NCBI GenBank assembly: GCA_018373675.1
Contig: JAHAGQ010000010.1
Span: 1-64,000 of the forward strand
Direction of reading: 5' to 3'
DNA length: 64,000 nucleotides
Source: Collinsella sp.
Lineage (GTDB): Bacteria > Actinomycetota > Coriobacteriia > Coriobacteriales > Coriobacteriaceae
In this document: positions 1-15,781 of the stretch, in pieces
How positions within the stretch are numbered: position 1 is the stretch's first letter
Layout of the letters: each line of letters opens with the position of its first letter
Notes under the pieces: model-generated
Told to the model about the DNA's origin: nothing
Databases searched by the model: none
Seen by the model: the letters and a program-made list of their open reading frames with translations, nothing else
Program-made: the position numbers and the translations under genes

Positions 1-90
1 TTTTAAGTTTGCTGCTCTACAGTCCTGCGCAAGACGGAAAGCACATTAAGTGCTTTCCTTTGCGTGCGGAACTCGCGACAAACTTAAAAC
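1..90. repeat. Structured inverted-repeat element, copy 1
   Basis: Outer arms TTTTAAGTTTG (1-11) and CAAACTTAAAA (80-90) enclose an inner hairpin GGAAAGCAC-ATTAA-GTGCTTTCC (36-58). The same inner core AGCACATTAAGTGCT and nearby GTCCTG and GTGCGGAA tracts recur in the element at 13105-13224, so this is one member of a dispersed family. No coding potential is seen. It may continue left of the window. Confidence 0.6.
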
Positions 91-97
91 CTGGGCC

Positions 98-280
98 GCC
101 CGGGCCGGGAATCCGACGTGCTCGTCGGGGCAACATTCCCTTCCAAAAAGGGACAGGTTTATTTTGGTCGGTTTTATCTGGGTAAACGTCGCACTCCAGC
201 GATGACTGCTCTCATCTGTCGCATGGAAATCGGCGGCGCTTTCGGAAGTAAATCGCTCGCTTTAACCGCCCATTTACCGC
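98..280. repeat. Intergenic repeats left of the sigma locus
   Basis: This stretch has no gene. It holds a 35-base unit at 105-139 with a CCGACG-tgct-CGTCGG hairpin, repeated in direct orientation at 2012-2046 with two differences. It also holds a 33-base unit at 143-175 (contains GGGACAGGTTTATTTTGG) that is repeated exactly, but inverted, at 1957-1989, and with one change at 34175-34212. A 70-codon reading frame across it is not credible because it is made of repeat sequence. Confidence 0.65.
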
Positions 281-315
281 AAAAGAGGCCGCTTTCCCTA
301 GTAGGAAGCGACCTC
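281..315 (-). terminator. Rho-independent terminator of the anti-sigma gene
   Basis: On the minus strand GAGGTCGCTTCC pairs with GGAAAGCGGCCTC around a short loop and is followed by TTTT, directly downstream of the stop at 321. Confidence 0.7.
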
Positions 316-320
316 AGACC

Positions 321-1397
321 TTACGAATAGACGATGGTAAAGGGTACTTCTGTTTCGGTCTCTCCTGTTGACGTGTACCTCGTGCCCTCAAGCGTTACTG
401 AGACCACTTGGTCGACATCGATCAACTTCGTTGGCAGCCAGATGTTCTCTCCGCTATTGCGCGCATAAGAAAAATATAAGTTGAACACCCCTGCGTCGTC
501 ATCTTCGATAATCTGCTCCGATCCATCCTTGTAGCTGACGGTCAGCTTATTATCAACTGCTTCATAGCCCAAATCATCGATGTGCGTCTGGATGGAAAAC
601 GGGCTAATCTCAAGAGGCGAGTCACCGGAGCGGAGTTCCTTTGTATCGACGTACGCTCCAATATTGAACTCGGGTGTCGACGCCTCAAACCGCCTCGCAC
701 TCTCACCTTCACCCTCGGTCCAGTGGATATTCCAGGTGACAGCATGTTGCAAATCTCGCTCGCGATCCATAGCGGCAAAGTACATCGTGCCATTAATGAC
801 AGTATCGCTTGATGTGTCCTTATCAATTGTGCTGCGTGTGTCAGGCCATTCCTCGCCGAACTTCATATCGGGCGTGCCGATGCCCTGCTCTTCTTCACCA
901 TAGAGAACAAGTTCGCCAATCTCTGCTGCTGGCTTGTAGTAGTTAACTCCATTTGGATTGGACAACGTAAACGTCACGGCTCCGCAGCCGTTTTGGTCGA
1001 TTGCCATCTCATGGATATCAAGCGTATAGCCGTTGCCCTCGACGGACAGATTAACCTCCTGGACTGCGCCTTCCAGGCTTTGGGGCGCGATGCCATCGCC
1101 AAACTCTCTGGTGTAGGTATATTTAGTTCCCGATGAGCCGCCGTTGGTCCAGGTAATGGAATCCCCGTTGCCGTGGTTTCCCCAGGCAGAGGCAAAATAG
1201 CTGGAATTGACGACGGCGTAGGCGACCCCTCCGGTCGCCAGCACTCCGGCAAGGCATCCGATCACGGCAACATACAGAGGCTTCGCGTGACCCTTTCGGC
1301 GAAGCGGCTCACCAGCAGCGGCATAAAGAACACGGTCAGCAAGATCGCTATCGGCTTGGACGGACTCGAAGGCCTGCTTGATTTGATTGGATTTCAC
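321..1397 (-). CDS. Membrane-anchored anti-sigma-like protein (DUF4179-like)
   Basis: A 358-residue protein with a basic cytoplasmic N-terminus of about 40 residues, one hydrophobic segment at about 42-62 (YVAVIGCLAGVLATGGVAYA), and a long extracytoplasmic domain rich in beta-forming sequence. This architecture and its position directly downstream of an ECF sigma gene match the DUF4179 anti-sigma-like proteins of Firmicutes and Coriobacteriia. Its start lies inside the end of the sigma gene (50-base overlap), so the two are translationally coupled. The expected role is to hold the partner sigma factor at the membrane until an envelope signal releases it. The signal is unknown, and no zinc-binding anti-sigma motif (HxxxCxxC) is visible. 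Confidence 0.65.
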   Translation of the reverse strand: MKSNQIKQAFESVQADSDLADRVLYAAAGEPLRRKGHAKPLYVAVIGCLAGVLATGGVAYAVVNSSYFASAWGNHGNGDSITWTNGGSSGTKYTYTREFGDGIAPQSLEGAVQEVNLSVEGNGYTLDIHEMAIDQNGCGAVTFTLSNPNGVNYYKPAAEIGELVLYGEEEQGIGTPDMKFGEEWPDTRSTIDKDTSSDTVINGTMYFAAMDRERDLQHAVTWNIHWTEGEGESARRFEASTPEFNIGAYVDTKELRSGDSPLEISPFSIQTHIDDLGYEAVDNKLTVSYKDGSEQIIEDDDAGVFNLYFSYARNSGENIWLPTKLIDVDQVVSVTLEGTRYTSTGETETEVPFTIVYS

Positions 1398-1866
1398 GGT
1401 CGCCCTCCTCTAGGATGAACTTGAGCTTCGATCTGCCGCGAGCCAAACGCGTTCGAACAGTCGCGGCTGGCACATGCAATAACTCGGCAATCTCTGAGGT
1501 CGAAAAGCCCAGATAGTAATAGAGCATGATGGGAACACGGAATCGTTCCGGAAGTCGCATAACGTCTGACAGGACCGCCTTGGTCTCCTCCTGCGCCGTC
1601 GAAAGCGAATCGGCCAGGTTCTCAATATCCTCCACACGCCTCCATGGCTTTCGAAAGAGAGATTTGCATTCATTGATCGTGACCCGGATAAGCCATCGAC
1701 GAAGATGTTCCCAGCTTTCAAATTGCGCATCGCTTTTGAGTAACTTCAGAAAGACGTCTTGAGCGACATCGTCGGCATCGGCACGATCGCGCAGATACGT
1801 CAATGCGATTCGAAACACGACATCTCTGTGATCTTCAACCGCCTGTCTAAATGCTTGTTCTTCCAT
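1348..1866 (-). CDS. ECF-type RNA polymerase sigma factor
   Basis: A 172-residue sigma-70 family protein. Region 2 is at about 8-70 (FRIALTYLRDRADADDVAQDVFLKLL), with a region-2.4-like stretch after it (LRRWLIRVTINECKSLFRKPWR). Region 4 is at about 105-160, ending in the helix-turn-helix YLGFSTSEIAELLHVPAATV. It has no region 1 or 3, as expected for extracytoplasmic-function sigma factors. An in-frame GTG lies two codons upstream, but it overlaps the GGAGG; the ATG at 1866 has GGAGG at good spacing and is preferred. It would direct polymerase to a small regulon, probably including its own operon, under control of the downstream membrane partner. Confidence 0.85.
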   Translation of the reverse strand: MEEQAFRQAVEDHRDVVFRIALTYLRDRADADDVAQDVFLKLLKSDAQFESWEHLRRWLIRVTINECKSLFRKPWRRVEDIENLADSLSTAQEETKAVLSDVMRLPERFRVPIMLYYYLGFSTSEIAELLHVPAATVRTRLARGRSKLKFILEEGDREIQSNQAGLRVRPSR

Positions 1867-2051
1867 AATCACCTCCCGGTGACGTTAATAATTCTTGGTG
1901 AGGCCCTCACCTTAGATACGCTCTTGTCGGGCGAAATGTTTCAAATTCAAGCATGAAAAACCGACCAAAATAAACCTGTCCCTTTTTGGCATAAAGGAAT
2001 CCCCTCCCGTCCCGGGAATCCGACGTACTCGTCGGGGCAACGTTCCTCATC
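1867..2051. repeat. Repeats between the sigma gene and rpoC
   Basis: This gap carries the inverted copy (1957-1989) of the GGGACAGGTTTATTTTGG unit seen at 143-175 and the direct copy (2012-2046) of the CCGACG-CGTCGG unit seen at 105-139. The sigma/anti-sigma pair is therefore bracketed by two different repeat families. The sigma promoter should lie at about 1880-1950, but no convincing -35/-10 pair was identified. Confidence 0.6.
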
Positions 2052-2087
2052 AAAAAAGGCCCGCCCCCCTGTTGGGAAGCGAGCCTT
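2052..2087 (-). terminator. Terminator of rpoBC
   Basis: On the minus strand AAGGCTCGCTTCCC pairs with GGGGGGCGGGCCTT and is followed by a T run, just after the rpoC stop at 2115. Confidence 0.7.
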
Positions 2088-2114
2088 TATAAGGGCGGTT
2101 AACGTACTAGGAAA

Positions 2115-6593
<4,479 letters not shown>

Positions 6594-6599
6594 AGTCAA

Positions 6600-10091
<3,492 letters not shown>

Positions 10092-10352
10092 CAGGTTTTT
10101 CCTCCTTCACGGAAATGCTCGGTGGGTTGGCGAGGCATAGCTTCGCCAGTTATCGCAACCTAATAGTTTATCAGGTACCGACCGTTGGGCAAGAAAAGCC
10201 TTGACGCGATTGAGTTTTTGGAGTAGCAAAGTTTTTCGACAGAAAACACGCAGGTAGATAGGTGTGCATCGAACACCTGTTCATATATTTTCTGTGAACG
10301 AGACCGCTGGTACGGGCCGCTGCATGGCGGAATGGCGGCGAGGGTTGATCGA
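10092..10352 (-). promoter_or_regulatory. rpoB upstream region with candidate promoter
   Basis: No gene is seen here. On the minus strand TTGCCC, 16 bases, then TAAACT (about 10164-10192) is a possible sigma-70 promoter, weak by consensus. A short palindrome AGGTGT-gcatcga-ACACCT lies at about 10260-10278. Without rplL directly upstream, rpoBC needs a promoter somewhere in this stretch. Confidence 0.35.
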
Positions 10353-10528
10353 GCGGAAACTGCGTCCCGTTTTGAGGCCTCAAACTGGGTCGCAGTTTCC
10401 GGTTGAGCCCTGTTTGGGAAAGCATATCCCGTTCTGAGCCGAAATTCCGGGTCGCAGTTTCCGCTAGGGGCCTCAGCCGGAAAGCGCATCCCAGAATTCG
10501 GCCGAATTGTGGGTCGCAGTTTCCGGGG
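10353..10528. repeat. Hairpin array of GGAAA-N6-CCC / GGG-N6-TTTCC units, cluster 1
   Basis: Three consecutive imperfect palindromes of about 46-50 bases. The first has arms GGAAACTGCG..CCC and GGG.CGCAGTTTCC around TTTTGAGGCCTCAAA. The third has CCGGAAA...AATTCGGCCGAATT...TTTCCGG. The same units form a second cluster at 26466-26665. Reading frames across the array are repeat artefacts. Confidence 0.7.
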
Positions 10529-10546
10529 CTAAGCTGTAGCTCGCAT

Positions 10547-10578
10547 AAAAAACGGGTGCAGACCGAAGTCCGCACCCG
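10547..10578 (-). terminator. Terminator of galU
   Basis: On the minus strand CGGGTGC-ggacttcggtct-GCACCCG is followed by TTTTTT, 21 bases beyond the galU stop. Confidence 0.85.
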
Positions 10579-10599
10579 TAAATGTCGATGTCCGAAGGC

Positions 10600-11508
10600 T
10601 TACTTGCGCATCAATCCGCCGCGCTCGTCGATGGCGTCCCAGAAGGCGCCGGCAAAGCGAGGATCGCTTGCAGCCATGAGAGCGTTGGTGGCCATCCAGC
10701 CAGAGGGAGTGCCGGTGTCGTAGCCCGACAGCGGGTCGGTGACGACGGCATACATGGCCTCGCGGTCGAGCGAACGGGCCATGGCGTCGGTGAGCTGGAT
10801 CTCGCCGCCCTTGCCGGCCTGCTGATCTGCCAGCAGGTCCATGACCAGCGGGCTCAGCAGATAGCGGCCGACGATGTACAGGTTGGACGGAGCAGCCTCG
10901 GGAGCGGGCTTCTCCACCAGGCCGCCGATACGCCAGACAGCGCCCGGCTCTGCATCGGCAACGTCCTCGGCGCCCTCGAGCGAACCGACGCGCTCGCCGG
11001 CGATAACGCCGTAGCGGCTGACTTCCTCGGGCGAGCAAGCAGCGACGGCGATAACCGAAGCGCCACCGTGCTCCTTGGAAACGGCGAGCATCTTGTCGCA
11101 GATGTCGCGGTTAGGCACAACGTAGTCGCCCAGAAGAACCAGGAAGTTCTCCCCTGCCACGGCGTCGGCAGCAGAGCGGATAGCATGGCCGAGGCCCTTG
11201 GGCTCGTACTGATAACGGAAGTCGACCGGCATACCGCCAGCGTGGGCGACGGCATCGGCATAGGCGTTCTTGCCGCGCTCGCGCAGCAGGTTCTCGAGCG
11301 AGCGATCGGGCTGGAAGTAGTTCAGCAGCTCGGGCTTGCCGGGAGAAGTAACGATGATGGCATCGTCGACCTCCTCGGGGTCGAGCGCCTCCTCAACGAC
11401 ATACTGAATGACGGGCTTGTCGAGCACCGGCAGCATCTCTTTGGGCGTGCACTTAGTGCCAGGCAGAAAACGCGTGCCAAGACCGGCGGCGGGGATGATT
11501 GCCTTCAT
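10600..11508 (-). CDS. galU: UTP-glucose-1-phosphate uridylyltransferase
   Basis: Makes UDP-glucose from UTP and glucose-1-phosphate for cell-envelope polysaccharide and galactose metabolism. The 302-residue protein begins with the nucleotidyltransferase signature MKAIIPAAGLGTRFLPGTKC, followed by PKEMLPVLDKPVIQYVVEE. VEKP and GRYLL motifs of the GalU family follow. An in-frame start 28 codons upstream exists, but AAAGGA precedes the ATG at 11508 and the family starts here. It lies between rplL and rpoB, an unusual position, with its own candidate promoter upstream and its own terminator, so it probably forms a separate transcription unit inserted in the ribosomal protein/polymerase cluster. 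Confidence 0.93.
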   Translation of the reverse strand: MKAIIPAAGLGTRFLPGTKCTPKEMLPVLDKPVIQYVVEEALDPEEVDDAIIVTSPGKPELLNYFQPDRSLENLLRERGKNAYADAVAHAGGMPVDFRYQYEPKGLGHAIRSAADAVAGENFLVLLGDYVVPNRDICDKMLAVSKEHGGASVIAVAACSPEEVSRYGVIAGERVGSLEGAEDVADAEPGAVWRIGGLVEKPAPEAAPSNLYIVGRYLLSPLVMDLLADQQAGKGGEIQLTDAMARSLDREAMYAVVTDPLSGYDTGTPSGWMATNALMAASDPRFAGAFWDAIDERGGLMRK

Positions 11509-11604
11509 GTTATTCAAAGATCCTTTCGCAGGCGCAAAAGCGCCCCATGCGTGCGGCACACAGCCGCAGACCAAATTGCGATACCTAAGCATCTTACCGC
11601 TGGA

Positions 11605-11632
11605 ACTATATGTCGCTACAAGGCAGAGACAA
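11605..11632 (-). promoter_or_regulatory. Candidate galU promoter
   Basis: On the minus strand TTGTCT (-35), 16 bases, TATAGT (-10) lies about 100 bases upstream of the galU start and downstream of the rplL terminator. The match is moderate. Confidence 0.4.
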
Positions 11633-11756
11633 TTCTTCAGCAGGTCAACGCAAATTATTGCTCGAATGGTGCAATTTTATCGACCAACGGTAGCGACCCC
11701 AAAGCACCGCAAACGACGGCAATTTGCATGCCGAGCCAGCAAAATAGAGGGGTCAT

Positions 11757-11790
11757 AAAAAAGACGGGGCTCGCAATGCGAACCCCGTCT
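11757..11790 (-). terminator. Terminator of rplJL
   Basis: On the minus strand AGACGGGGTTCGC pairs with GCGAGCCCCGTCT around a 3-base loop and is followed by TTTTTT. This strong terminator after rplL separates it from galU and rpoB. Confidence 0.88.
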
Positions 11791-11817
11791 GCAAAGAAAT
11801 CTGGCGAGAAAGCCTGA

Positions 11818-12195
11818 TTACTTGAGGGTGACAGCAGCGCCAGCAGCCTCGAGCTTCTCCTTGGCAGCCTCGGCGTCCTCCTTCTTGGCACCCTCGAGAA
11901 CAGCCTTGGGAGCGCCCTCGACGACCTCCTTGGCCTCCTTCAGGCCAAGGTTGGTGAGCTCACGGACGGCCTTGATGACCTGGATCTTGTTGTCGCCGAA
12001 GCCCTCGAGCACGACGTCAAACTCGGTCTTCTCCTCGGCCTCAGCAGCGCCAGCAGCGGGAGCGGCGACAACAGCGGCAGGAGCAGCGGCGGAAACGCCG
12101 AAGGTGTCCTCGATAGCCTTGACGAGCTCGGAAGCCTCGAGAAGGGTCATTTCCTTAAGAGCATCGATGATCTCATCGGTGGTAAGCTTAGCCAT
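11818..12195 (-). CDS. rplL: 50S ribosomal protein bL12 (L7/L12)
   Basis: A 125-residue stalk protein. The N-terminal dimerisation helices (MAKLTTDEIIDALKEMTLLE) are followed by an alanine-rich flexible hinge at about 38-55 and the conserved C-terminal domain (EFDVVLEGFGDNKIQVIKAVR, then GLKEAKEVVEGAPK) that recruits translation factors. The upstream in-frame ATG is rejected because AAAGGA precedes the ATG at 12195. It follows rplJ by about 100 bases, and the pair forms one operon. Confidence 0.96.
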   Translation of the reverse strand: MAKLTTDEIIDALKEMTLLEASELVKAIEDTFGVSAAAPAAVVAAPAAGAAEAEEKTEFDVVLEGFGDNKIQVIKAVRELTNLGLKEAKEVVEGAPKAVLEGAKKEDAEAAKEKLEAAGAAVTLK

Positions 12196-12297
12196 TTCTA
12201 AGTCCTTTCGGTTTCCGTGCGGATGCACGGAGATCAGTTAAAACACGGCGCGAATGCGCCAGGGGTGCGGCGTTGCCGCCGCGGGTGAAAACAGCGA

Positions 12298-12819
12298 CTA
12301 GGCTGCCTTCTGCTCGGAGACCTGCTGGATCGAACGAGCGAGACCAGAGGAAACGCCGTTGACGCAGACAGCGATGTCGCGAGCGAAACCGGAGATGAGA
12401 CCGGCGATCTGGCCGAGAAGCTGATCCTTGGTGGGCAGCTCGGCGATAGCCTTAACATCATCAGCGGAAACGGCCTTGCCGTCGGAGATACCGCCCTTGA
12501 TCTCAAGGACGCCCTTGGACTTAGCGGAGAAGTCCTTAAGGGCCTTAGCGGCCTCGACCGGCTCGGACTCGTAGAACACATAAGCGACGGGGCCGGCGAG
12601 AATCTCGTCGAGCTCGGGCTGCTCCTGGTTCTTGAGGGCGATCTTGACCAGGTTGTTCTTGTAGACCTTCATCTCGGCGCCGCACTCGCGAAGCTGATGA
12701 CGCAGCTCCTGAGCCTGCTTAACCGTCAGACCGTTGTAGTTGACGACGAACAGACCGGCGTTCTCGGCGATACGGGACTCGATCTCTGCAACCTTGTCGA
12801 TTTTGTACTGCTGGGGCAT
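12298..12819 (-). CDS. rplJ: 50S ribosomal protein uL10
   Basis: A 173-residue stalk-base protein that binds 23S rRNA and carries the L12 dimers. The start is MPQQYKIDKVAEIE behind GAGGAGGTG. The RNA-binding domain contains NYNGLTVKQAQELR and YKNNLVKIAL, and the C-terminal helix that anchors L12 is present. Expression should be controlled by the L10 leader and attenuator immediately upstream (12885-13010), where L10-L12 binding is expected to favour termination. Confidence 0.96.
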   Translation of the reverse strand: MPQQYKIDKVAEIESRIAENAGLFVVNYNGLTVKQAQELRHQLRECGAEMKVYKNNLVKIALKNQEQPELDEILAGPVAYVFYESEPVEAAKALKDFSAKSKGVLEIKGGISDGKAVSADDVKAIAELPTKDQLLGQIAGLISGFARDIAVCVNGVSSGLARSIQQVSEQKAA

Positions 12820-12884
12820 GAATTACACCTCCTCGAATTCTTTCCGGGCACGGTCCGCCACAAGGACGTGACGGGGGCATGTCC

Positions 12885-12921
12885 AAAAAGAAAGCCCCCG
12901 CGCTGCATGAGCGACGGGGGC
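12885..12921 (-). terminator. Attenuator hairpin in the rplJ leader
   Basis: On the minus strand GCCCCCGTCGCT-catgc-AGCGCGGGGGC is followed by TTTCTTTTT, 66 bases before rplJ and directly after the L10-leader fold. Its position between leader and gene marks it as an attenuator. Confidence 0.8.
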
Positions 12922-12941
12922 GAGAAGACATATCTACTCGA

Positions 12942-13010
12942 CCACCTCGGCTGGCGGGAAGTCCCATTAAGCTCGCGGGTAAGACCCGTTTGCGCCGGCT
13001 GTCTCTGGCA
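12942..13010 (-). ncRNA. L10 leader (ribosomal protein autoregulatory RNA)
   Basis: The minus strand shows the core AGACAGCCGGCGC, a side hairpin ACGGGTCTTACCCG, then GCTTAATGGGAC and CCGCCAGCCGAGGT. This matches the conserved layout of the L10 leader family that binds the L10(L12)4 complex. It lies 18 bases or so downstream of a strong promoter and upstream of an attenuator and rplJ. Confidence 0.85.
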
Positions 13011-13035
13011 GCGGATTCGTGCGTGAACCGAAAGT

Positions 13036-13064
13036 ATTATGGCGGGGACCCCGGCGTCGGTCAA
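13036..13064 (-). promoter_or_regulatory. Promoter of rplJL
   Basis: On the minus strand TTGACC (13059-13064), a 17-base spacer and CATAAT (13036-13041) form a strong sigma-70 promoter reading into the L10 leader. Confidence 0.75.
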
Positions 13065-13104
13065 CGGAAAACCGGACTGCACACAATTCCACCATCCGGC
13101 CGCA

Positions 13105-13224
13105 CCGCCGAAGGCCAGGCGCAAGGTTTTCGCTCGGTCAGGTCCTGGGCTCGCACGAAGAGCACATTAAGTGCTCTTCGGCTCGTGCGGAATCTACGAA
13201 AACCTTGCGCCTGGCCTTCGGCGG
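13105..13224. repeat. Structured inverted-repeat element, copy 2
   Basis: Perfect 28-bp outer arms (13105-13132 and 13197-13224, beginning CCGCCGAAGGCCAGG) enclose an inner hairpin CGAAGAGCAC-ATTAA-GTGCTCTTCG (13156-13180). The inner core AGCACATTAAGTGCT and flanking GTCCTG and GTGCGGAA are shared with the element at 1-90, but the outer arms differ. It lies between the rplJ promoter and the aminotransferase gene and does not look like a simple terminator. Confidence 0.7.
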
Positions 13225-13325
13225 CGCGTGCCTGCGTTGACTTTGGGCAGCCAGGGTTGCCGTTGGCCGGCGCGCCCCACTCATAATGCTTGGGTCGGTG
13301 GGCTGATGTGTTGCGTCCCTGATGG

Positions 13326-14462
13326 CTACAGGGTTGAAACGAAGGTGGACAGGCGGCGGAGACCTTCGTCCAGGTTTTCATCGCTTACGCAGTAGCTGAG
13401 GCGGATGTGGCCTTCGGTTCCGAAGCAGTCTCCCGGGACTAGGGCTACGTTTGCTTCTTTGATGGCTTTGATGCAGAAGTCTTCGCTGGTTAGGCCGAAC
13501 TTTTTGATGCTCGGGAAAGTATAGAAGGCTCCTGCGGGCTCTACTACGTCGAGGCCCATGGCGTCTAGGGCTGTGAGTACGCGCTCGCGACGGGCTCGGT
13601 AGACTTCGAGCATGGGGGTTGGGTTGACGGTCAGGGCTCGGGCCGCGGCGTCCATCTCGAAGGAGACGGCGCTCGATACTAGGTATTGGTGAGCCTTGGC
13701 GATCTCGGCGATGACGGGCCCTGCCGCTGCAAGCCAGCCCAAGCGCCAGCCGGTCATAGCCCAGGGCTTGGAGAAGCTCTCGATGACGACCGTCTGCTCA
13801 CGCAGCTCCGGGTGACGCTGGGCAAAGCGCTCGTAGCCATCCACATAGACCAGGCGGTTGTATACGTCGTCGCAGACCACGTAGATGCCCGCCTCCTCCG
13901 CCACGCGCGCCACGGCGTCGAGCGACGCCGCGTTGAGGATGCAACCCGTGGGATTGTTGGGCGAGCAGATGACGATGGCCTTGGTCGCCGGCGTCACGCA
14001 GGCACGAAGCGCCTCCTCATCAATCTGAAATTGCGCAGGCTCCGTATCCAAAAAGACCGCTTTGGCGTGATTGGCCACGACGATGCTCTCGTACAGGCCA
14101 AAGGCCGGCGTGGGGATGATGACCTCGTCGCCGGGGTTGAGCATAGCCATGAATGTTGCCGACAGGGCCTCGGTCGCGCCGTCGGTTAGGATGACCTCGT
14201 CGGCCGAAAACGTAAGGCCCGCGTCCCCCATGTAGGCAGATAACGCCTCACGCAAGGCGGGGCGACCGTTGTTGGGCGGATAGTGCGTGTCACCGCGGTC
14301 CAGTGCGGCGATCACCTCGGCACTAATCACATCGGGCGTGGGAAAATCGGGCTCGCCAAGCGCAAGCGCGATGCACCCCGGGTGCTGGGCGGCGAGCGCG
14401 TTAATCCGGCGGATACCGGAGGGCTTGAGCATGGCAAGCGAGGTATTCATGGGCAGACGCAT
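13326..14462 (-). CDS. Pyridoxal-phosphate aminotransferase, class I/II (aspartate aminotransferase type)
   Basis: A 378-residue fold-type I transaminase. Visible features are the N-terminal substrate loop (LALGEPDFPTPD), the PLP-stacking region (DGATEALSATFMA), SPNNPTG, CDDVYNRLVY (PLP pyridine-nitrogen aspartate and ring tyrosine), and the Schiff-base lysine in SFSKPWAMTGWRLG. The C-terminal arginine of RLSYC binds substrate carboxylate. The amino-acid substrate cannot be fixed from sequence; aspartate or another 2-oxo acid partner is likely. The start at 14462 has AAAGGA five bases upstream. It is the first gene of the block that separates rplJ from rplA. Confidence 0.88.
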   Translation of the reverse strand: MRLPMNTSLAMLKPSGIRRINALAAQHPGCIALALGEPDFPTPDVISAEVIAALDRGDTHYPPNNGRPALREALSAYMGDAGLTFSADEVILTDGATEALSATFMAMLNPGDEVIIPTPAFGLYESIVVANHAKAVFLDTEPAQFQIDEEALRACVTPATKAIVICSPNNPTGCILNAASLDAVARVAEEAGIYVVCDDVYNRLVYVDGYERFAQRHPELREQTVVIESFSKPWAMTGWRLGWLAAAGPVIAEIAKAHQYLVSSAVSFEMDAAARALTVNPTPMLEVYRARRERVLTALDAMGLDVVEPAGAFYTFPSIKKFGLTSEDFCIKAIKEANVALVPGDCFGTEGHIRLSYCVSDENLDEGLRRLSTFVSTL

Positions 14463-14555
14463 GGCGTTCCTTTCGTAAGGGTTGCACTAGGATAGCGCGG
14501 CGGGGCGCCACCAGACGGTGTAACCTAAACGGAAACGAGCCGGAAAGGAGATGGC

Positions 14556-15212
14556 ATGGAGACAATCGCGCGTGGCGACGTACCAAAAACACTACAAACC
14601 ATTGCGTATATCAGTATTCCCAAGAGCGCCGATCTTGAGTTTTTGCTCTGGGACTTGCAGGATGCCATCGCCGCCTATGCTCAGCTTTCTGGCACCGCGC
14701 TCCCCCGCCCAGTCGACTTGAAGGCAAATGACGCCGGCAGCGTTGCCGATGGCATCGTGCTGGCCATTGAAGATGTGGCTGACGATGAGACGTTGACAGC
14801 TATCGAGCAGGCGCTTGAGCGCTTTGGCAGTACGGGAGCGCGTGTCTATGCCGTGATTCGAGCCGCACAACGGGGCGCTGAGCAGGCGCGTGGGACCGCC
14901 GTTCGCCTGCACAAGGCATGTGAGCGCCATGACCAATTGTGGTGTGGCGGCGTTGCCATCTGCGCCGGCAGCGGCATCGCAGCGCTTCGCCATTCCCCAC
15001 GCATGGGCCTCTTGCGCCGACCATTTTCGGAAGCGATAGATAAGCTTGTGGGCGCTGTGCGCATGGGCTGCTCCGTCGAGCATGCACAGCGACTTGGCGG
15101 CGGCAATGCCGCCAACGTCGACGCCGACGGCATGGTTTGCGCCGAGCCAGCCGTGCCCGCGCCGATCTGGCACGCCGTTATGAGGCATCTTGCCGAGCAC
15201 TCAAACTGCTAA
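14556..15212 (+). CDS. Hypothetical protein, possibly flavodoxin-like
   Basis: A 218-residue soluble protein on the plus strand with a strong ribosome site (GGAAAGGAG, then ATG). No family is recognised with certainty. The middle (CGGVAICAGSGIAALRHSPRMGLLRRPFSEAIDKLVGAVR) faintly resembles C-terminal segments of flavodoxin-like oxidoreductases, but no FMN-binding TGxT motif is visible. A minus-strand frame covering the same bases lacks a ribosome site. It diverges from the aminotransferase gene and converges with the glycosylase gene, stopping 4 bases into the gap before it. Confidence 0.6.
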   Translation: METIARGDVPKTLQTIAYISIPKSADLEFLLWDLQDAIAAYAQLSGTALPRPVDLKANDAGSVADGIVLAIEDVADDETLTAIEQALERFGSTGARVYAVIRAAQRGAEQARGTAVRLHKACERHDQLWCGGVAICAGSGIAALRHSPRMGLLRRPFSEAIDKLVGAVRMGCSVEHAQRLGGGNAANVDADGMVCAEPAVPAPIWHAVMRHLAEHSNC

Positions 15213-15778
15213 ATCGAAAAAGCCTGCCAATCAACGGCTTCACTCCAGCGCTCGACAAGGCGTTCCAGACGCCACGCCGCATTGGCGGGACTTGTCGACG
15301 GCAGAACGATGGCCGGCAGCCCGGTGCGCTCTTGTAGATAGCGCTTGTAGAGCCGGCCAGCTGTACCACCGTTGCATATCACCTGCTCAATGGGAGCTGC
15401 GCCGGTAATGCGCTCGATATGTGCCGGCACAACGTTGCGGATGCTCGCGTCGCTCGAGCCCTTAATGTCGCAGCTCTCGATTGCATCCCACAGGGCCACG
15501 CCGCCGTTCAGCAGCATGGCCCGCTTGGCGGCAATGGAGGCATCGAGCGTCGCGGGCTCACCGCTTGCCAAAGGATCGCCCTCGTTGGGCGGCACAGGCA
15601 TACCGAGGCACGTGGCCATCACACGCCAAAAGCGATTCTGAGGGTTGCCGTAATAAAAGGCATTAGCGCGCGACAGCACCGAGGGAAACGATCCGAGCAC
15701 CAAAACGCGCGAGTGCTGGTCGAACACGGGCTCAAACCCATGCTCAATATGTTGATAGCCCTCGTCAGACGCTGCCAT
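15209..15778 (-). CDS. DNA-deoxyinosine glycosylase (uracil-DNA glycosylase superfamily)
   Basis: A 189-residue base-excision repair enzyme of the HDG/MUG-like branch. The N-terminal motif VLVLGSFPSVLSRANAFYYG followed by NPQNRFWRVMA corresponds to family motif 1. The C-terminal LPSTSPANAAWR corresponds to the minor-groove-intercalation motif. The family removes deaminated bases such as hypoxanthine from DNA. It ends at the 3' end of the upstream plus-strand gene (4-base overlap of ends) and follows the GH13 gene by 3 bases, so it is likely the second gene of a minus-strand operon with it. Confidence 0.85.
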   Translation of the reverse strand: MAASDEGYQHIEHGFEPVFDQHSRVLVLGSFPSVLSRANAFYYGNPQNRFWRVMATCLGMPVPPNEGDPLASGEPATLDASIAAKRAMLLNGGVALWDAIESCDIKGSSDASIRNVVPAHIERITGAAPIEQVICNGGTAGRLYKRYLQERTGLPAIVLPSTSPANAAWRLERLVERWSEAVDWQAFSI

Positions 15779-15781
15779 GGC

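Noticed and set aside
10353..10528. Possible CRISPR array
   Set aside because: Units are palindromic hairpins of varying length without constant repeats plus unique spacers, and no cas genes are present.
10160..10723. Several short frames across the hairpin array upstream of rpoB
   Set aside because: Their peptides repeat motifs such as AETATRNF because the DNA is repetitive; no start signals.
14592..15200. A 202-codon minus-strand frame
   Set aside because: The plus-strand frame on the same bases has a strong ribosome site and better protein character.
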